A stretch of DNA of 64,000 nt. Origin: a bacterium BMS3Abin14. Its GTDB lineage: Bacteria; BMS3Abin14. The notes beneath the pieces are model-generated. The model searched no databases. It had not been told where the DNA came from and was given only the letters and a program-made list of their open reading frames with translations. The position numbers and the translations under genes are program-made. The stretch spans positions 1 to 64,000 of the forward strand of contig BDTG01000005.1 of NCBI GenBank assembly GCA_002897695.1, read 5' to 3'. This document shows, piece by piece, positions 16,176 to 22,768 of the stretch (position 1 is its first letter; each line of letters opens with the position of its first letter).

Positions 16176-16698
16176 CCTTTTTGCCCTTCTCTTTTGTGTA
16201 ATGAAGGATCTTCTTCTGACCTCCATCCATATACTCCACCTTGCTCATCCTGGCGTAATGCTTTGCTGTGGAGAGCCTGTGCGCCTGGCCCATAATATGC
16301 CTGGGATGGAACTTCAACGCCTCCTTGGGACAGGCCTCCACACACAACGGCGCACCATCACAGAGGTCGCATTTAAGGGGCCGATCCAGATCCTCGTGCA
16401 GAAACATGGCGCCGAATGGACAGGCAGTAATACACTGATTGCACGAGATGCACCTTTCCTCGTCCAGGCGCACAACACCATCCTCCCGATAGATGGCGTG
16501 GGTCGGGCAGCTCTCGCCGCACTTGGGCACTCCACACTGCCTGCACACAATAGGCATTCGTATAACAGGATGTGGATAGAGGACCATGACCCTCATCCTG
16601 CTTTTTTTGGGATTATTGACGCCCTCCCGCCCGACGCTGCAAGCGAGTTCACAGACCTTGCATCCCGAACATCTCTCAGGAATAACCGTCAACTGCAT
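16165..16698 (-). CDS. Four-cluster ferredoxin subunit of the AOR complex
   Basis: The 177 residues contain four ferredoxin-type Cys sets: CSGCKVCELAC, CRQCGVPKCGESCP, CISCNQCITACP, and CDLCDGAPLCVEACP. This is the HycB/DmsB-like electron-transfer fold. It starts behind a strong GGAGG site and its stop lies inside the AOR gene, so the two are translated together. Family knowledge: such subunits carry electrons from AOR to another redox partner. The basic tail (HYTKEKGKKDET) is unusual but short. Confidence 0.9.
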   Translation of the reverse strand: MQLTVIPERCSGCKVCELACSVGREGVNNPKKSRMRVMVLYPHPVIRMPIVCRQCGVPKCGESCPTHAIYREDGVVRLDEERCISCNQCITACPFGAMFLHEDLDRPLKCDLCDGAPLCVEACPKEALKFHPRHIMGQAHRLSTAKHYARMSKVEYMDGGQKKILHYTKEKGKKDET

Positions 16699-16788
16699 GA
16701 AGACCTCCGTTAACTGGGATAGTTTGATGTTGACGGCCTCCTATGTAGCAAAATCATCTCTTTATTGCCAGCGGGAACAGTCAAAGAA

Positions 16789-16840
16789 AGTTTGGAAGAG
16801 AAAGTTTGGGAGTTTGAGGTCTGAGGTTTGAAGTTGAAAC
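16789..16840. repeat. Degenerate 7-bp tandem array (GTTTGRR)
   Basis: Units such as GTTTGGA, GTTTGGG, GTCTGAG and GTTTGAA follow each other at 7-bp steps, with one insertion. It lies in the gap between the AOR operon and the selenoprotein, and matches the patches at 361-398 and 39754-39772. Confidence 0.6.
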
Positions 16841-16910
16841 CCAGGCATAAGGAACCAAATTGATGCCCACTGTTATCTCCGAGGTCGCTTTACGGAGGAG
16901 ACAGCTCGCG

Positions 16911-16985
16911 ATGACATCCTTTTGGTTTCAGCGGTTCAAAAAGGACTATTATGAAAATTCCTTTGCTGGTAAGATTTACGAGTAA
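16911..16985 (+). CDS. 24-residue small protein or leader upstream of the selenoprotein
   Basis: MTSFWFQRFKKDYYENSFAG is the start of the 24-codon frame. A strong GGAGGA ribosome site lies 10 bases before the ATG. It ends 12 bases before the UXX-star start codon. It is rich in aromatic and Lys residues and is likely expressed, since the spacing and site are good. Its role is unknown: it could be a leader controlling the selenoprotein or a small partner. Only conservation in relatives would settle that it is a gene. Confidence 0.45.
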   Translation: MTSFWFQRFKKDYYENSFAGKIYE

Positions 16986-16997
16986 GGGGGAAAAATT

Positions 16998-17222
16998 ATG
17001 GGCGATAAAATCCTGATCTACGGAAAATCCACGTGACCTTACACTAATGAGGCCCGTGAGGCCTACAGGGCGAAAGGTGTGAAGGTGGACTACCGTGATG
17101 TAAAGTCCAATCCCGTGTTTCTCGATGAGATGCTGGAGATTGGAGACGGGAACAGGAGAGTTCCCGTCATTGTTGACCATGGAAAGGTTACCGTCGGCTA
17201 CGGCGGCACCTGAGGGGTCTAG
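16998..17222 (+). CDS. UXX-star selenoprotein with two UGA-selenocysteines
   Basis: Reading UGA as Sec, the frame has 74 residues: MGDKILIYGKST-U-PYTNEAREAYRAKG ... RRVPVIVDHGKVTVGYGGT-U-GV, then TAG at 17220. The first UGA (17034) sits at the glutaredoxin redox position (UPYT in place of CPYC). The second (17211) is three codons before the end. The body is a complete thioredoxin-fold glutaredoxin (VPVIV cis-Pro, VGYGG). It has a strong ggggg ribosome site. The wording matches the UXX-star selenoprotein family as I know it. Hairpins sit at bSECIS distance after both UGAs. It needs SelA/B/C/D, which are not in the window. A conventional gene finder would miss it. Confidence 0.85.
17050..17064 (+). 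promoter_or_regulatory. Candidate bSECIS hairpin after the first UGA
   Basis: AGGCC-CGTGA-GGCCT forms a perfect 5-bp stem beginning 13 bases after the UGA at 17034. The loop holds a G-U-G. Distance fits bacterial SECIS elements; loop identity is looser than in the second hairpin. Confidence 0.5.
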
Positions 17223-17224
17223 AT

Positions 17225-17242
17225 AACCGGCGGACGCCGGTT
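17225..17242 (+). promoter_or_regulatory. Candidate bSECIS hairpin after the second UGA
   Basis: AACCGGC-GGAC-GCCGGTT is a perfect 7-bp stem with a loop starting GG. It begins exactly 11 bases after the UGA at 17211, the spacing known for the minimal E. coli fdhF SECIS. It lies past the TAG, so it is kept by RNA need and not by coding. No T-run follows, so it is not a standard terminator. Confidence 0.65.
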
Positions 17243-17245
17243 CAA

Positions 17246-17857
17246 CTACCGCTCCTGAGCACTGACGGGCGGCGCCAGGAGCGACTCCACGGGCTCCGAT
17301 CCCATATTCCGCACCAGCACAAAACTCTTTATCAGGCTTTTGTTCACCGCCAGAAAGGAGTGGATGAGCTTCGCTTGGTCGAACACCTCGCTTATGCCCG
17401 GGTCGATAAGGGCATCTAGCTTCTCCGTGGTATTCCAATCCGTGAGGACTCCCATGAAATCATGGCGCTGGGCAGGGACCAGCGCTCTTTCCAGACACAT
17501 TTCAACGTCCTCGGCGATCTTCTTGACGGCAACAACGCCTGAAATCTTCTCCAGCGTCACCAGTTCCATGGAAACGTAAAGGTTGACCTGGCTTCGCCTC
17601 TCGTATCTGGCTCTTTCCGACTTGGTACTGCGGGGACACACGTAATCCCTTACTCCTACGATGAAATCCTTGTTCACGTGATGTCCATCCACCGTTTTCA
17701 GGATTTTGGATGGTCCGTTCAGGATTCTTATCAGTCCCTCTCCCTCGATCTTGGCGTGAAGAACCTTCCGGCGGTATCGTTTGATCTCCTCGTAGCCGAA
17801 TACACCCATGGGATATTCGGGGAAGATGGAAATATATTTCGTGGACTCAGTGGGCAT
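17246..17857 (-). CDS. Protein of unknown function
   Basis: With ATG 17857 the product has 203 residues, starting MPTESTKYISIFPEYPMGVF, five bases after the membrane gene's stop. An in-frame start further upstream (17947) would overlap that gene by 80 bases and is less likely. The protein is soluble, with mixed helix and strand, many charged residues and only two Cys, far apart. I recognise no family. It ends head-on against the selenoprotein (23 bases apart). Coupling to the membrane protein suggests a shared role. Confidence 0.6.
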   Translation of the reverse strand: MPTESTKYISIFPEYPMGVFGYEEIKRYRRKVLHAKIEGEGLIRILNGPSKILKTVDGHHVNKDFIVGVRDYVCPRSTKSERARYERRSQVNLYVSMELVTLEKISGVVAVKKIAEDVEMCLERALVPAQRHDFMGVLTDWNTTEKLDALIDPGISEVFDQAKLIHSFLAVNKSLIKSFVLVRNMGSEPVESLLAPPVSAQER

Positions 17858-17862
17858 AAAGG

Positions 17863-18234
17863 TCAGATCCAGGCGAAAACCGCCGCTCCGGTGACTACGA
17901 AAATCAGCCCCCACAACCTCAGCCCCATCTCGGAGATACCCAACCATGTGGCGATCAGCGCCCGGACCGTCTGCTCGTTACCCACCAGGAAGAAGACCCC
18001 TTTTCCGACAATCAGGATGCCAATGATAAAAAGAAACCACACCACACCGCTCCAGAACGAGGCGACTGTCAACAAAACGCCGAAAAGGGCGATGGAACCT
18101 CCCCATACCTTCAGGTTGGCCTCAGCGGCAAACCATTGAAGAAAATCCCTTACCTTTTCAGTGTGGAGAACCATGGCACTGCCAATGGCAATCCAGAGAA
18201 CCGATACGATAAAAAGAAACCACACCATTTCCAT
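17863..18234 (-). CDS. Small four-helix membrane protein
   Basis: The 123 residues form about four membrane helices (MVWFLFIVSVLWIAIGSAM; WGGSIALFGVLLTVA; VVWFLFIIGILIVGKGVFFL; LRLWGLIFVVTGAAVFAWI) with an amphipathic link in each half. The two halves look alike (VWFLFIVSVLW and VWFLFIIGILIV), suggesting internal duplication. No family is recognised. It is co-directional with the soluble gene at 17246. Confidence 0.65.
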   Translation of the reverse strand: MEMVWFLFIVSVLWIAIGSAMVLHTEKVRDFLQWFAAEANLKVWGGSIALFGVLLTVASFWSGVVWFLFIIGILIVGKGVFFLVGNEQTVRALIATWLGISEMGLRLWGLIFVVTGAAVFAWI

Positions 18235-18318
18235 ACCCCCCTGTTCGCTGACCGCTGTGTGAGGACATCAGTAGCCACAGGCCCGTACAACGTCCACTCA
18301 CGGCTTTTTACGAAATCC

Positions 18319-19371
18319 TTATTCTCTGAATTCAAAATCAGTGACGTCAATCCACGGAGCATTTCCCTCGGCACTGAACACCTGCCCATAAATGGTCAGG
18401 ATGGCCCCTTTTCTGGCCAGCTGGATTTTTTTGGACAGTTCCGCGTTCTCCCGCGGGGTGAACAACCGCCAGAGGACGTAATCGTTGGATTCGACCTGAA
18501 AATTGACATAGTCTACCGAATTTCTGGGGCTTTCAAAACCCGCCGTTTTCTTTCCGACACTGGTACCCTCCAGGTAGATGGGCAACACGCTGTGCAGATA
18601 AGCGTAGAACTTCACTTTCTTCCCTACCAGGTTACGTGCATCAACCGCCAGATGTTCTACCGATACTTCTTCAAACTGGGAAAGCAGTTCCCGCATCCGC
18701 GCCTTCGCATCACTCACATGGAGATTGTCGGGGTACCGACTGATGAACTCGCGATATCCACTCAGCTTGTCCGCGGACTTATAGGTGATGAAGATAACAT
18801 AATCCCTTCTTTCAAGAGCTCTCTGGAAATAATAGTTGTCGGGATGCTTTCTCATGAATTCCTCGAAAGCCTCGGCGGTACCTCTCAGCTTGTAGGGCCT
18901 GAAAACAATTCCGTCGGCTATCCGCTCCGCCTCCGGCCGCAGCTCACTTTCGGGGTTATCGGACACAAATTTGCGAAAAGCCTCCTCCGAACCCGCTAAC
19001 GTCGCCTTTATCATGGCCCCGTATTCAGGCAGGTTGCTGAATATGAGAATCGCCCCGGTTTCCCTGATCCTGTTCACAACGTCCATGGAAAGCGGTTCGC
19101 TGTAGATCTGGTCGGAATAAACATTCTTTACCTTGATTCGGACAACCGGGTCGCCCTTCTCACTGAACACGTAAAGTGTTTCGCCCTCCTCGATATTTTT
19201 AAGGGAATTGCTTTCCCTGCTGATCTTGACAACAGGGGACACGGACCCGAGGAGCGCACCACCTCGGACAATCTCCGCACCGGCATTAACGCTCCAGGCG
19301 AGGCTAAAGACCAGGCTTAGAAGAATGGCTTGGCCTGTGTATTTTCTCATCTGTTTCGTCGCACTATTCAT
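18319..19371 (-). CDS. Exported protein with TPR-like repeats, function unknown
   Basis: The 350 residues start with a Sec signal (MRKYTGQAILLSLVFSLAWSVNAGA; the second Met, residue 8, may be the true start). Residues 40-100 form a small beta domain. Residues 125-225 hold repeated helix pairs (EAFRKFVSDNPESELRPEAE, EAFEEFMRKHPDNYYFQRAL, YREFISRYPDNLHVSDA) typical of outer-membrane TPR/BamD-like spacers. The C-terminal 110 residues are a beta-rich domain ending WIDVTDFEFRE. It is probably periplasmic. It stands alone between the membrane gene and the Smr gene. Confidence 0.65.
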   Translation of the reverse strand: MNSATKQMRKYTGQAILLSLVFSLAWSVNAGAEIVRGGALLGSVSPVVKISRESNSLKNIEEGETLYVFSEKGDPVVRIKVKNVYSDQIYSEPLSMDVVNRIRETGAILIFSNLPEYGAMIKATLAGSEEAFRKFVSDNPESELRPEAERIADGIVFRPYKLRGTAEAFEEFMRKHPDNYYFQRALERRDYVIFITYKSADKLSGYREFISRYPDNLHVSDAKARMRELLSQFEEVSVEHLAVDARNLVGKKVKFYAYLHSVLPIYLEGTSVGKKTAGFESPRNSVDYVNFQVESNDYVLWRLFTPRENAELSKKIQLARKGAILTIYGQVFSAEGNAPWIDVTDFEFRE

Positions 19372-19412
19372 TTTTCACCACATGATACCCAAGAACACCG
19401 GGTCCAACAAGC

Positions 19413-19721
19413 TCATTTGACCAGATCCACCACAGTTGCGCCCCATCCCCCGCCTGATTCTTCCGAATTCCCGAAACTCTTCACCTCCGGCATGCCGGCC
19501 AGGCGCTTCCGGACGGTATCTCTGAGTACCCCCTGACCCTTACCATGGATGATCCTTATCTCGAATATTCCCTGTTTCCTGCAGGCACTGATATATTCCG
19601 CAACAATGCTGCTCACATCGCACGGTTTAAATGAATGGAGATCGATGACACCGTCAACCGGAACCCTCGTGACACCGGGAAATTCTTCCTTTCCGTTGAG
19701 TGTTTTAATATCCTCAGGCAA
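19413..19721 (-). CDS. Smr-domain protein
   Basis: The start is TTG at 19721, because GGAGAGG lies seven bases upstream and the codon overlaps the PP-loop gene's TGA by 8 bases. The 102 residues form one Smr domain: IDLHSFKPCDV, then IRIIHGKGQGVLRDTVRKRL and GGGWGATVVDL. The HGKGQGVLR motif is the known nuclease/nicking signature shared with the MutS2 C-terminus. It is coupled to the PP-loop ATPase gene, so an RNA role is possible. Confidence 0.85.
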   Translation of the reverse strand: MPEDIKTLNGKEEFPGVTRVPVDGVIDLHSFKPCDVSSIVAEYISACRKQGIFEIRIIHGKGQGVLRDTVRKRLAGMPEVKSFGNSEESGGGWGATVVDLVK

Positions 19722-20727
19722 TACGGAACCTCTCCAGGATGTTCCACTCGGCCGCCGACGCATCCAGGATTTTTTCCGTTCCATCCGGAAACTTGACCCT
19801 CACAGGTGCATGGTCCTCCTCAGCTGCCTTGCTGTAGCGCACGATAAATGAGGCCGCAAGGGATACTTCATCGGACAGAGCGGTCCCCTCCACCAGAGTG
19901 GCCGGGCCTGGAATTTCAGCCAACCTCAGGTCATAATCGCCGGGAGAAAAAAGCCCCTCCAGCTCCTCGTTGTCGGCATGGTGCCGCCCAATGATCACCT
20001 TGCTGCCACTGGGCATTCTGAAATGCCTTCCAACTCTCAGCCGTTTGACGTCAAGTGGCGAGGCGTCCGGGTTGTGGTCGAAAAGATCCCTGAGCCTGAG
20101 GGAAAAGCCGGGATCAGTAAGAAGGCACCCCCCGGCCGGTGTAGGAAATTCTCTGATGTCTAATGCCCCTGCTATCTCCATCTGCCGTTTCCGGGAACGG
20201 CCCTGAATATCAAGAAGCCTGGAACGATCAACAATCCCATCCCTCTCCACCTGCGTCTCGGGAAGGAGCCTGGCGGACATTGGCCTTAATATGAGTCCTT
20301 CATAGCCCGATGCTTTCTCCACAGTGGCGAGCGCACGGGCGTTCTGGGACATGGGTCTTTGGCCAAGCACCTCACCGGAAAACAGAAAGTTTGCCTCCAT
20401 CTCCCCAAGGAGATCACCGGCCTTTCTGAACATCATGGCGTGGCAGTCAATGCACGGGTTCATGTTCCTGCCATACCCGTGGGAAGGATTTTTAACCATA
20501 TCGAGATGCTCGTCGGTGATATTCAGGATGATATGATGGATTCCCATGGAGTTTGCAGCCCATGCCCCCTTTGCACTGCCGAAAAAAGGCGTCTCAAATG
20601 TAATTCCAATGATATCGACCCCCTGATCCATCAGGATTCTGGCGGAAAGCATGCTGTCCAGCCCCCCCGACAGAAGACCTATGCCCCGAGCCTTCCCTGT
20701 TTGATTTTTTACCATACTTTTCAACAT
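19714..20727 (-). CDS. PP-loop ATPase, tRNA 2-thiolation-like, with C-terminal NFACT-R-like domain
   Basis: The 337 residues begin with the PP-loop SGGLDSMLSA (20-29). Family Cys pairs appear in MNPCIDCHAMMF and GGCLLTD. The layout resembles MnmA/ThiI-type thiouridylases from anaerobes. The C-terminal part (about 215-330; RVGRHFRMPSGSKVIIGRHHADNEELE) matches the NFACT-R type RNA-binding fold (DUF814). It probably adenylates a tRNA uridine for sulfur insertion. The substrate base is unknown. It is coupled to Smr. Confidence 0.75.
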   Translation of the reverse strand: MLKSMVKNQTGKARGIGLLSGGLDSMLSARILMDQGVDIIGITFETPFFGSAKGAWAANSMGIHHIILNITDEHLDMVKNPSHGYGRNMNPCIDCHAMMFRKAGDLLGEMEANFLFSGEVLGQRPMSQNARALATVEKASGYEGLILRPMSARLLPETQVERDGIVDRSRLLDIQGRSRKRQMEIAGALDIREFPTPAGGCLLTDPGFSLRLRDLFDHNPDASPLDVKRLRVGRHFRMPSGSKVIIGRHHADNEELEGLFSPGDYDLRLAEIPGPATLVEGTALSDEVSLAASFIVRYSKAAEEDHAPVRVKFPDGTEKILDASAAEWNILERFRIA

Positions 20728-20812
20728 GGTCCTCCTGTCTGAAGCAAATCACACAGCCTCCCTTCTATATAGTCCAACATGTTGCGCACCTAGTCAAGAG
20801 GCCCGTAAGCGT

Positions 20813-20851
20813 AAAAAAGCCCCGTGCCGGGTTGCCGGCACGGGGCTTTTT
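20813..20851 (-). terminator. Rho-independent terminator between gltA and the PP-loop gene
   Basis: A 15-bp perfect stem (AAAGCCCCGTGCCGG, loop GTTG, reverse arm) is flanked by A-run and T-run on both sides. It ends citrate synthase transcripts on the minus strand, 18 bases after its stop, and could act on the other strand too. Confidence 0.9.
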
Positions 20852-20868
20852 CCTAATAATCGACAGTG

Positions 20869-22149
20869 CTACTGCTTGGCTACAAAGGCCTGGATCCACT
20901 TGGTAGAGACTGACTTGGGCCTCTCAATGGGAGCGCCCAGCGCCCTGTTTACGATAAGTTGTGATGTCATTCCCATGGTGCGGGATACGCTGAACAGGAC
21001 GGTGTAGTAGCTGAACTCCCTGATTCCGAAATGATAGACCAGTGCCCCGGAGCCCGCATCCACATTTGGCCACGGGTTCTTGGCCTTCCCATGCTCCCTG
21101 AGGATATCCGGGACCAGCCTGAAGAGCTTCTCAACCGTCTGGAAGACCGGATCCTCCGGGATATTATCTTTCCCGAACTGCAGCTGGGCGGTGTATCTGG
21201 GATCCGTGACCCTCAGGACGGCATGGCCGTAACCTGGAATCACCTTGCCTGCGTTCAGGTTGTCCCAGCAGTACTCGGTAGCCTGCTCATCGGTGGGAGT
21301 ACCGCCGAATTTCTCCATCATCCCGAGAACGAAGTTCAGGCACTCCTGATTGGCCAGGCCGTGGAGGGGACCTGCAAGACCGTTGAGGCCCGCGGAAACT
21401 GCATAGTAGGCGTCAGACAGTGCAGACCCCACCACGTGGCAGACATGAGCGCTGACGTTGCCTCCTTCATGATCACTGTGCAGTGTCAGGTATAGCCTGA
21501 GCAGTTTGGCAAGTTTACCTTCCGGATCGGGCACACCCAGCATCCTGGCGTAGTTTCCGCCCCAGTCAAGATTGGGATCTGGTGCAATACGCAGGCCTTT
21601 CTTGAACCTCATCCGGTAGATGCCGGCCGCAATTTCGGGAAGCACAGCCAGAAGGTTCAGAGAGTCCTCCATTGTGGACTCCCAATATTCCGTCTTCTTG
21701 ACTCCCGCGGCATAGGCCTTGGCGAACTGGGACTCCTTTTGCATGGAAATGACTGCGGCGCTGAGCATGGCCATGGGGTGGGAGTCATCGGGCATGGCTT
21801 CAAGCACATCCCACACGTAGGATGGTGTCTTTGCCCTTGCGGTTAACTCTTTTTTGACATCGGCCAGTTCCTCCTCATTGGGAAGATCGCCTGTGACGAG
21901 GAGAAAAAAGATCTCCTCGGGGATCTTGGCGGTCAGTTCGCCCAAGGGCCTGCCGCGGATAATGAGCCCCTGGTCCGGCTCAACAACAGACGTGTCACAG
22001 ATCATCCCCTTGATACCCCGCATCCCGCCGTAGGCCATAGCTACAGTGGCCTCCGAGAGGACGACATCCCCGCGGGTTTTAACAAGGGTTCGGACCTCGT
22101 CCCGGAGACCCGGGATCTGGCTTGCGAATTTTTCCTTTAAGCCTGCCAT
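20869..22149 (-). CDS. gltA: Citrate synthase, eukaryote-like (Si-type)
   Basis: The 426 residues carry the catalytic set of mitochondrial-type enzymes: LTLHSDHEGGNVSAH, then SAGLNGLAGPLHGLANQE, PGYGHAVLRVTDPR and VDAGSGALVYHFG. It lacks the N-terminal domain and signature of the E. coli hexameric type. Family knowledge: this branch is known from Geobacter and relatives and is close to eukaryotic enzymes. It condenses acetyl-CoA and oxaloacetate. A GGAG ribosome site lies upstream. A palindromic operator at 22322 probably controls it, and malic enzyme is encoded nearby. Confidence 0.92.
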   Translation of the reverse strand: MAGLKEKFASQIPGLRDEVRTLVKTRGDVVLSEATVAMAYGGMRGIKGMICDTSVVEPDQGLIIRGRPLGELTAKIPEEIFFLLVTGDLPNEEELADVKKELTARAKTPSYVWDVLEAMPDDSHPMAMLSAAVISMQKESQFAKAYAAGVKKTEYWESTMEDSLNLLAVLPEIAAGIYRMRFKKGLRIAPDPNLDWGGNYARMLGVPDPEGKLAKLLRLYLTLHSDHEGGNVSAHVCHVVGSALSDAYYAVSAGLNGLAGPLHGLANQECLNFVLGMMEKFGGTPTDEQATEYCWDNLNAGKVIPGYGHAVLRVTDPRYTAQLQFGKDNIPEDPVFQTVEKLFRLVPDILREHGKAKNPWPNVDAGSGALVYHFGIREFSYYTVLFSVSRTMGMTSQLIVNRALGAPIERPKSVSTKWIQAFVAKQ

Positions 22150-22495
22150 TTTCGCTCTCCTTTGCCGTAGGTAATTGTTACGGTTTTTCGAATCCCCCCG
22201 GTAGTGCGATACGACTATTGCACTTTAAACCACGGGGCTTTTTCCTCGAAAAATGCAGGATGATAATGACATGCATGGTAACAAACAGGTGTTCTCACCC
22301 CCCCACCACACCGACCAAAACATACTGTATACAAAATACAGTATATCACAACCTGAGCGCAAGTAATTTTTTAGCTGAGTAGTGATTTTTTTTACATGTT
22401 TTGGCAAAACCGCATGTTGACTGCCATCGTCACCTGTGCTTACCTGCAGGAAATTGCGTATAATCTTCAACAGATTTCAGGCCAGGAGGAAACAC
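22150..22495. other. Regulatory gap between gltA and the thioesterase-like gene
   Basis: It holds the operator at 22322-22344 and, on the plus strand, a TATAAT (22459-22464) some 30 bases before the ribosome site of the thioesterase-like gene. No coding region is seen. Confidence 0.55.
22322..22344 (-). promoter_or_regulatory. Palindromic operator upstream of citrate synthase
   Basis: ATACTGTAT and ATACAGTAT form a perfect 9-bp inverted repeat around ACAAA. It lies about 175 bp before the gltA start. The TGTATAC core resembles sites of FCD-type GntR regulators, but no regulator gene is nearby and the assignment is a guess. Confidence 0.6.
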
Positions 22496-22765
22496 ATGGG
22501 CAGATTGGAACCGGCCATGAGGGAAGGTGAGATATCCGTGGGGACCATGATACTCGTAAGGCATCTCAAGCCTACTCCCCCGGGATTAAAAGTGACGGCC
22601 GTTGTAAAACTGCGAGAGGTCAGCGGCAGGAAGTATCTTTTCGACGCGCTGGTCTACGACGACATCGAGAAAGTCGGGGAGGGCAGTATTGAGCGAGCCA
22701 TTATCGACAAGGACCGGTTTGAACGAACTTTAGCTGAGAAGATGAGTCCGGAGAACCAGGGGTAA
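22496..22765 (+). CDS. Fluoroacetyl-CoA-thioesterase-like protein lacking the N-terminal half
   Basis: The 89 residues from ATG 22496 (ribosome site aggagg) match the C-terminal half of FlK-like hotdog thioesterases: GTMILVRHLKPTPPGLKVTA, EVSGRKYLFDALVYDD, and KVGEGSIERAIID. The family is about 130-140 residues. The first 40-50, which carry part of the catalytic set, are absent and not found in other frames upstream. It may act as a binding protein or be a truncation kept by chance. The next gene starts four bases later. Confidence 0.65.
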   Translation: MGRLEPAMREGEISVGTMILVRHLKPTPPGLKVTAVVKLREVSGRKYLFDALVYDDIEKVGEGSIERAIIDKDRFERTLAEKMSPENQG

Positions 22766-22768
22766 GGG

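Noticed and set aside
18136-18999. Plus-strand frame of 287 codons opposite the exported TPR-like protein
   Set aside because: Shadow of the minus-strand gene with a signal peptide and repeated helices.
22322-22344. LexA (SOS) box
   Set aside because: CTGT and ACAG are 9 bases apart instead of 8, and the flanking genes are not SOS genes.
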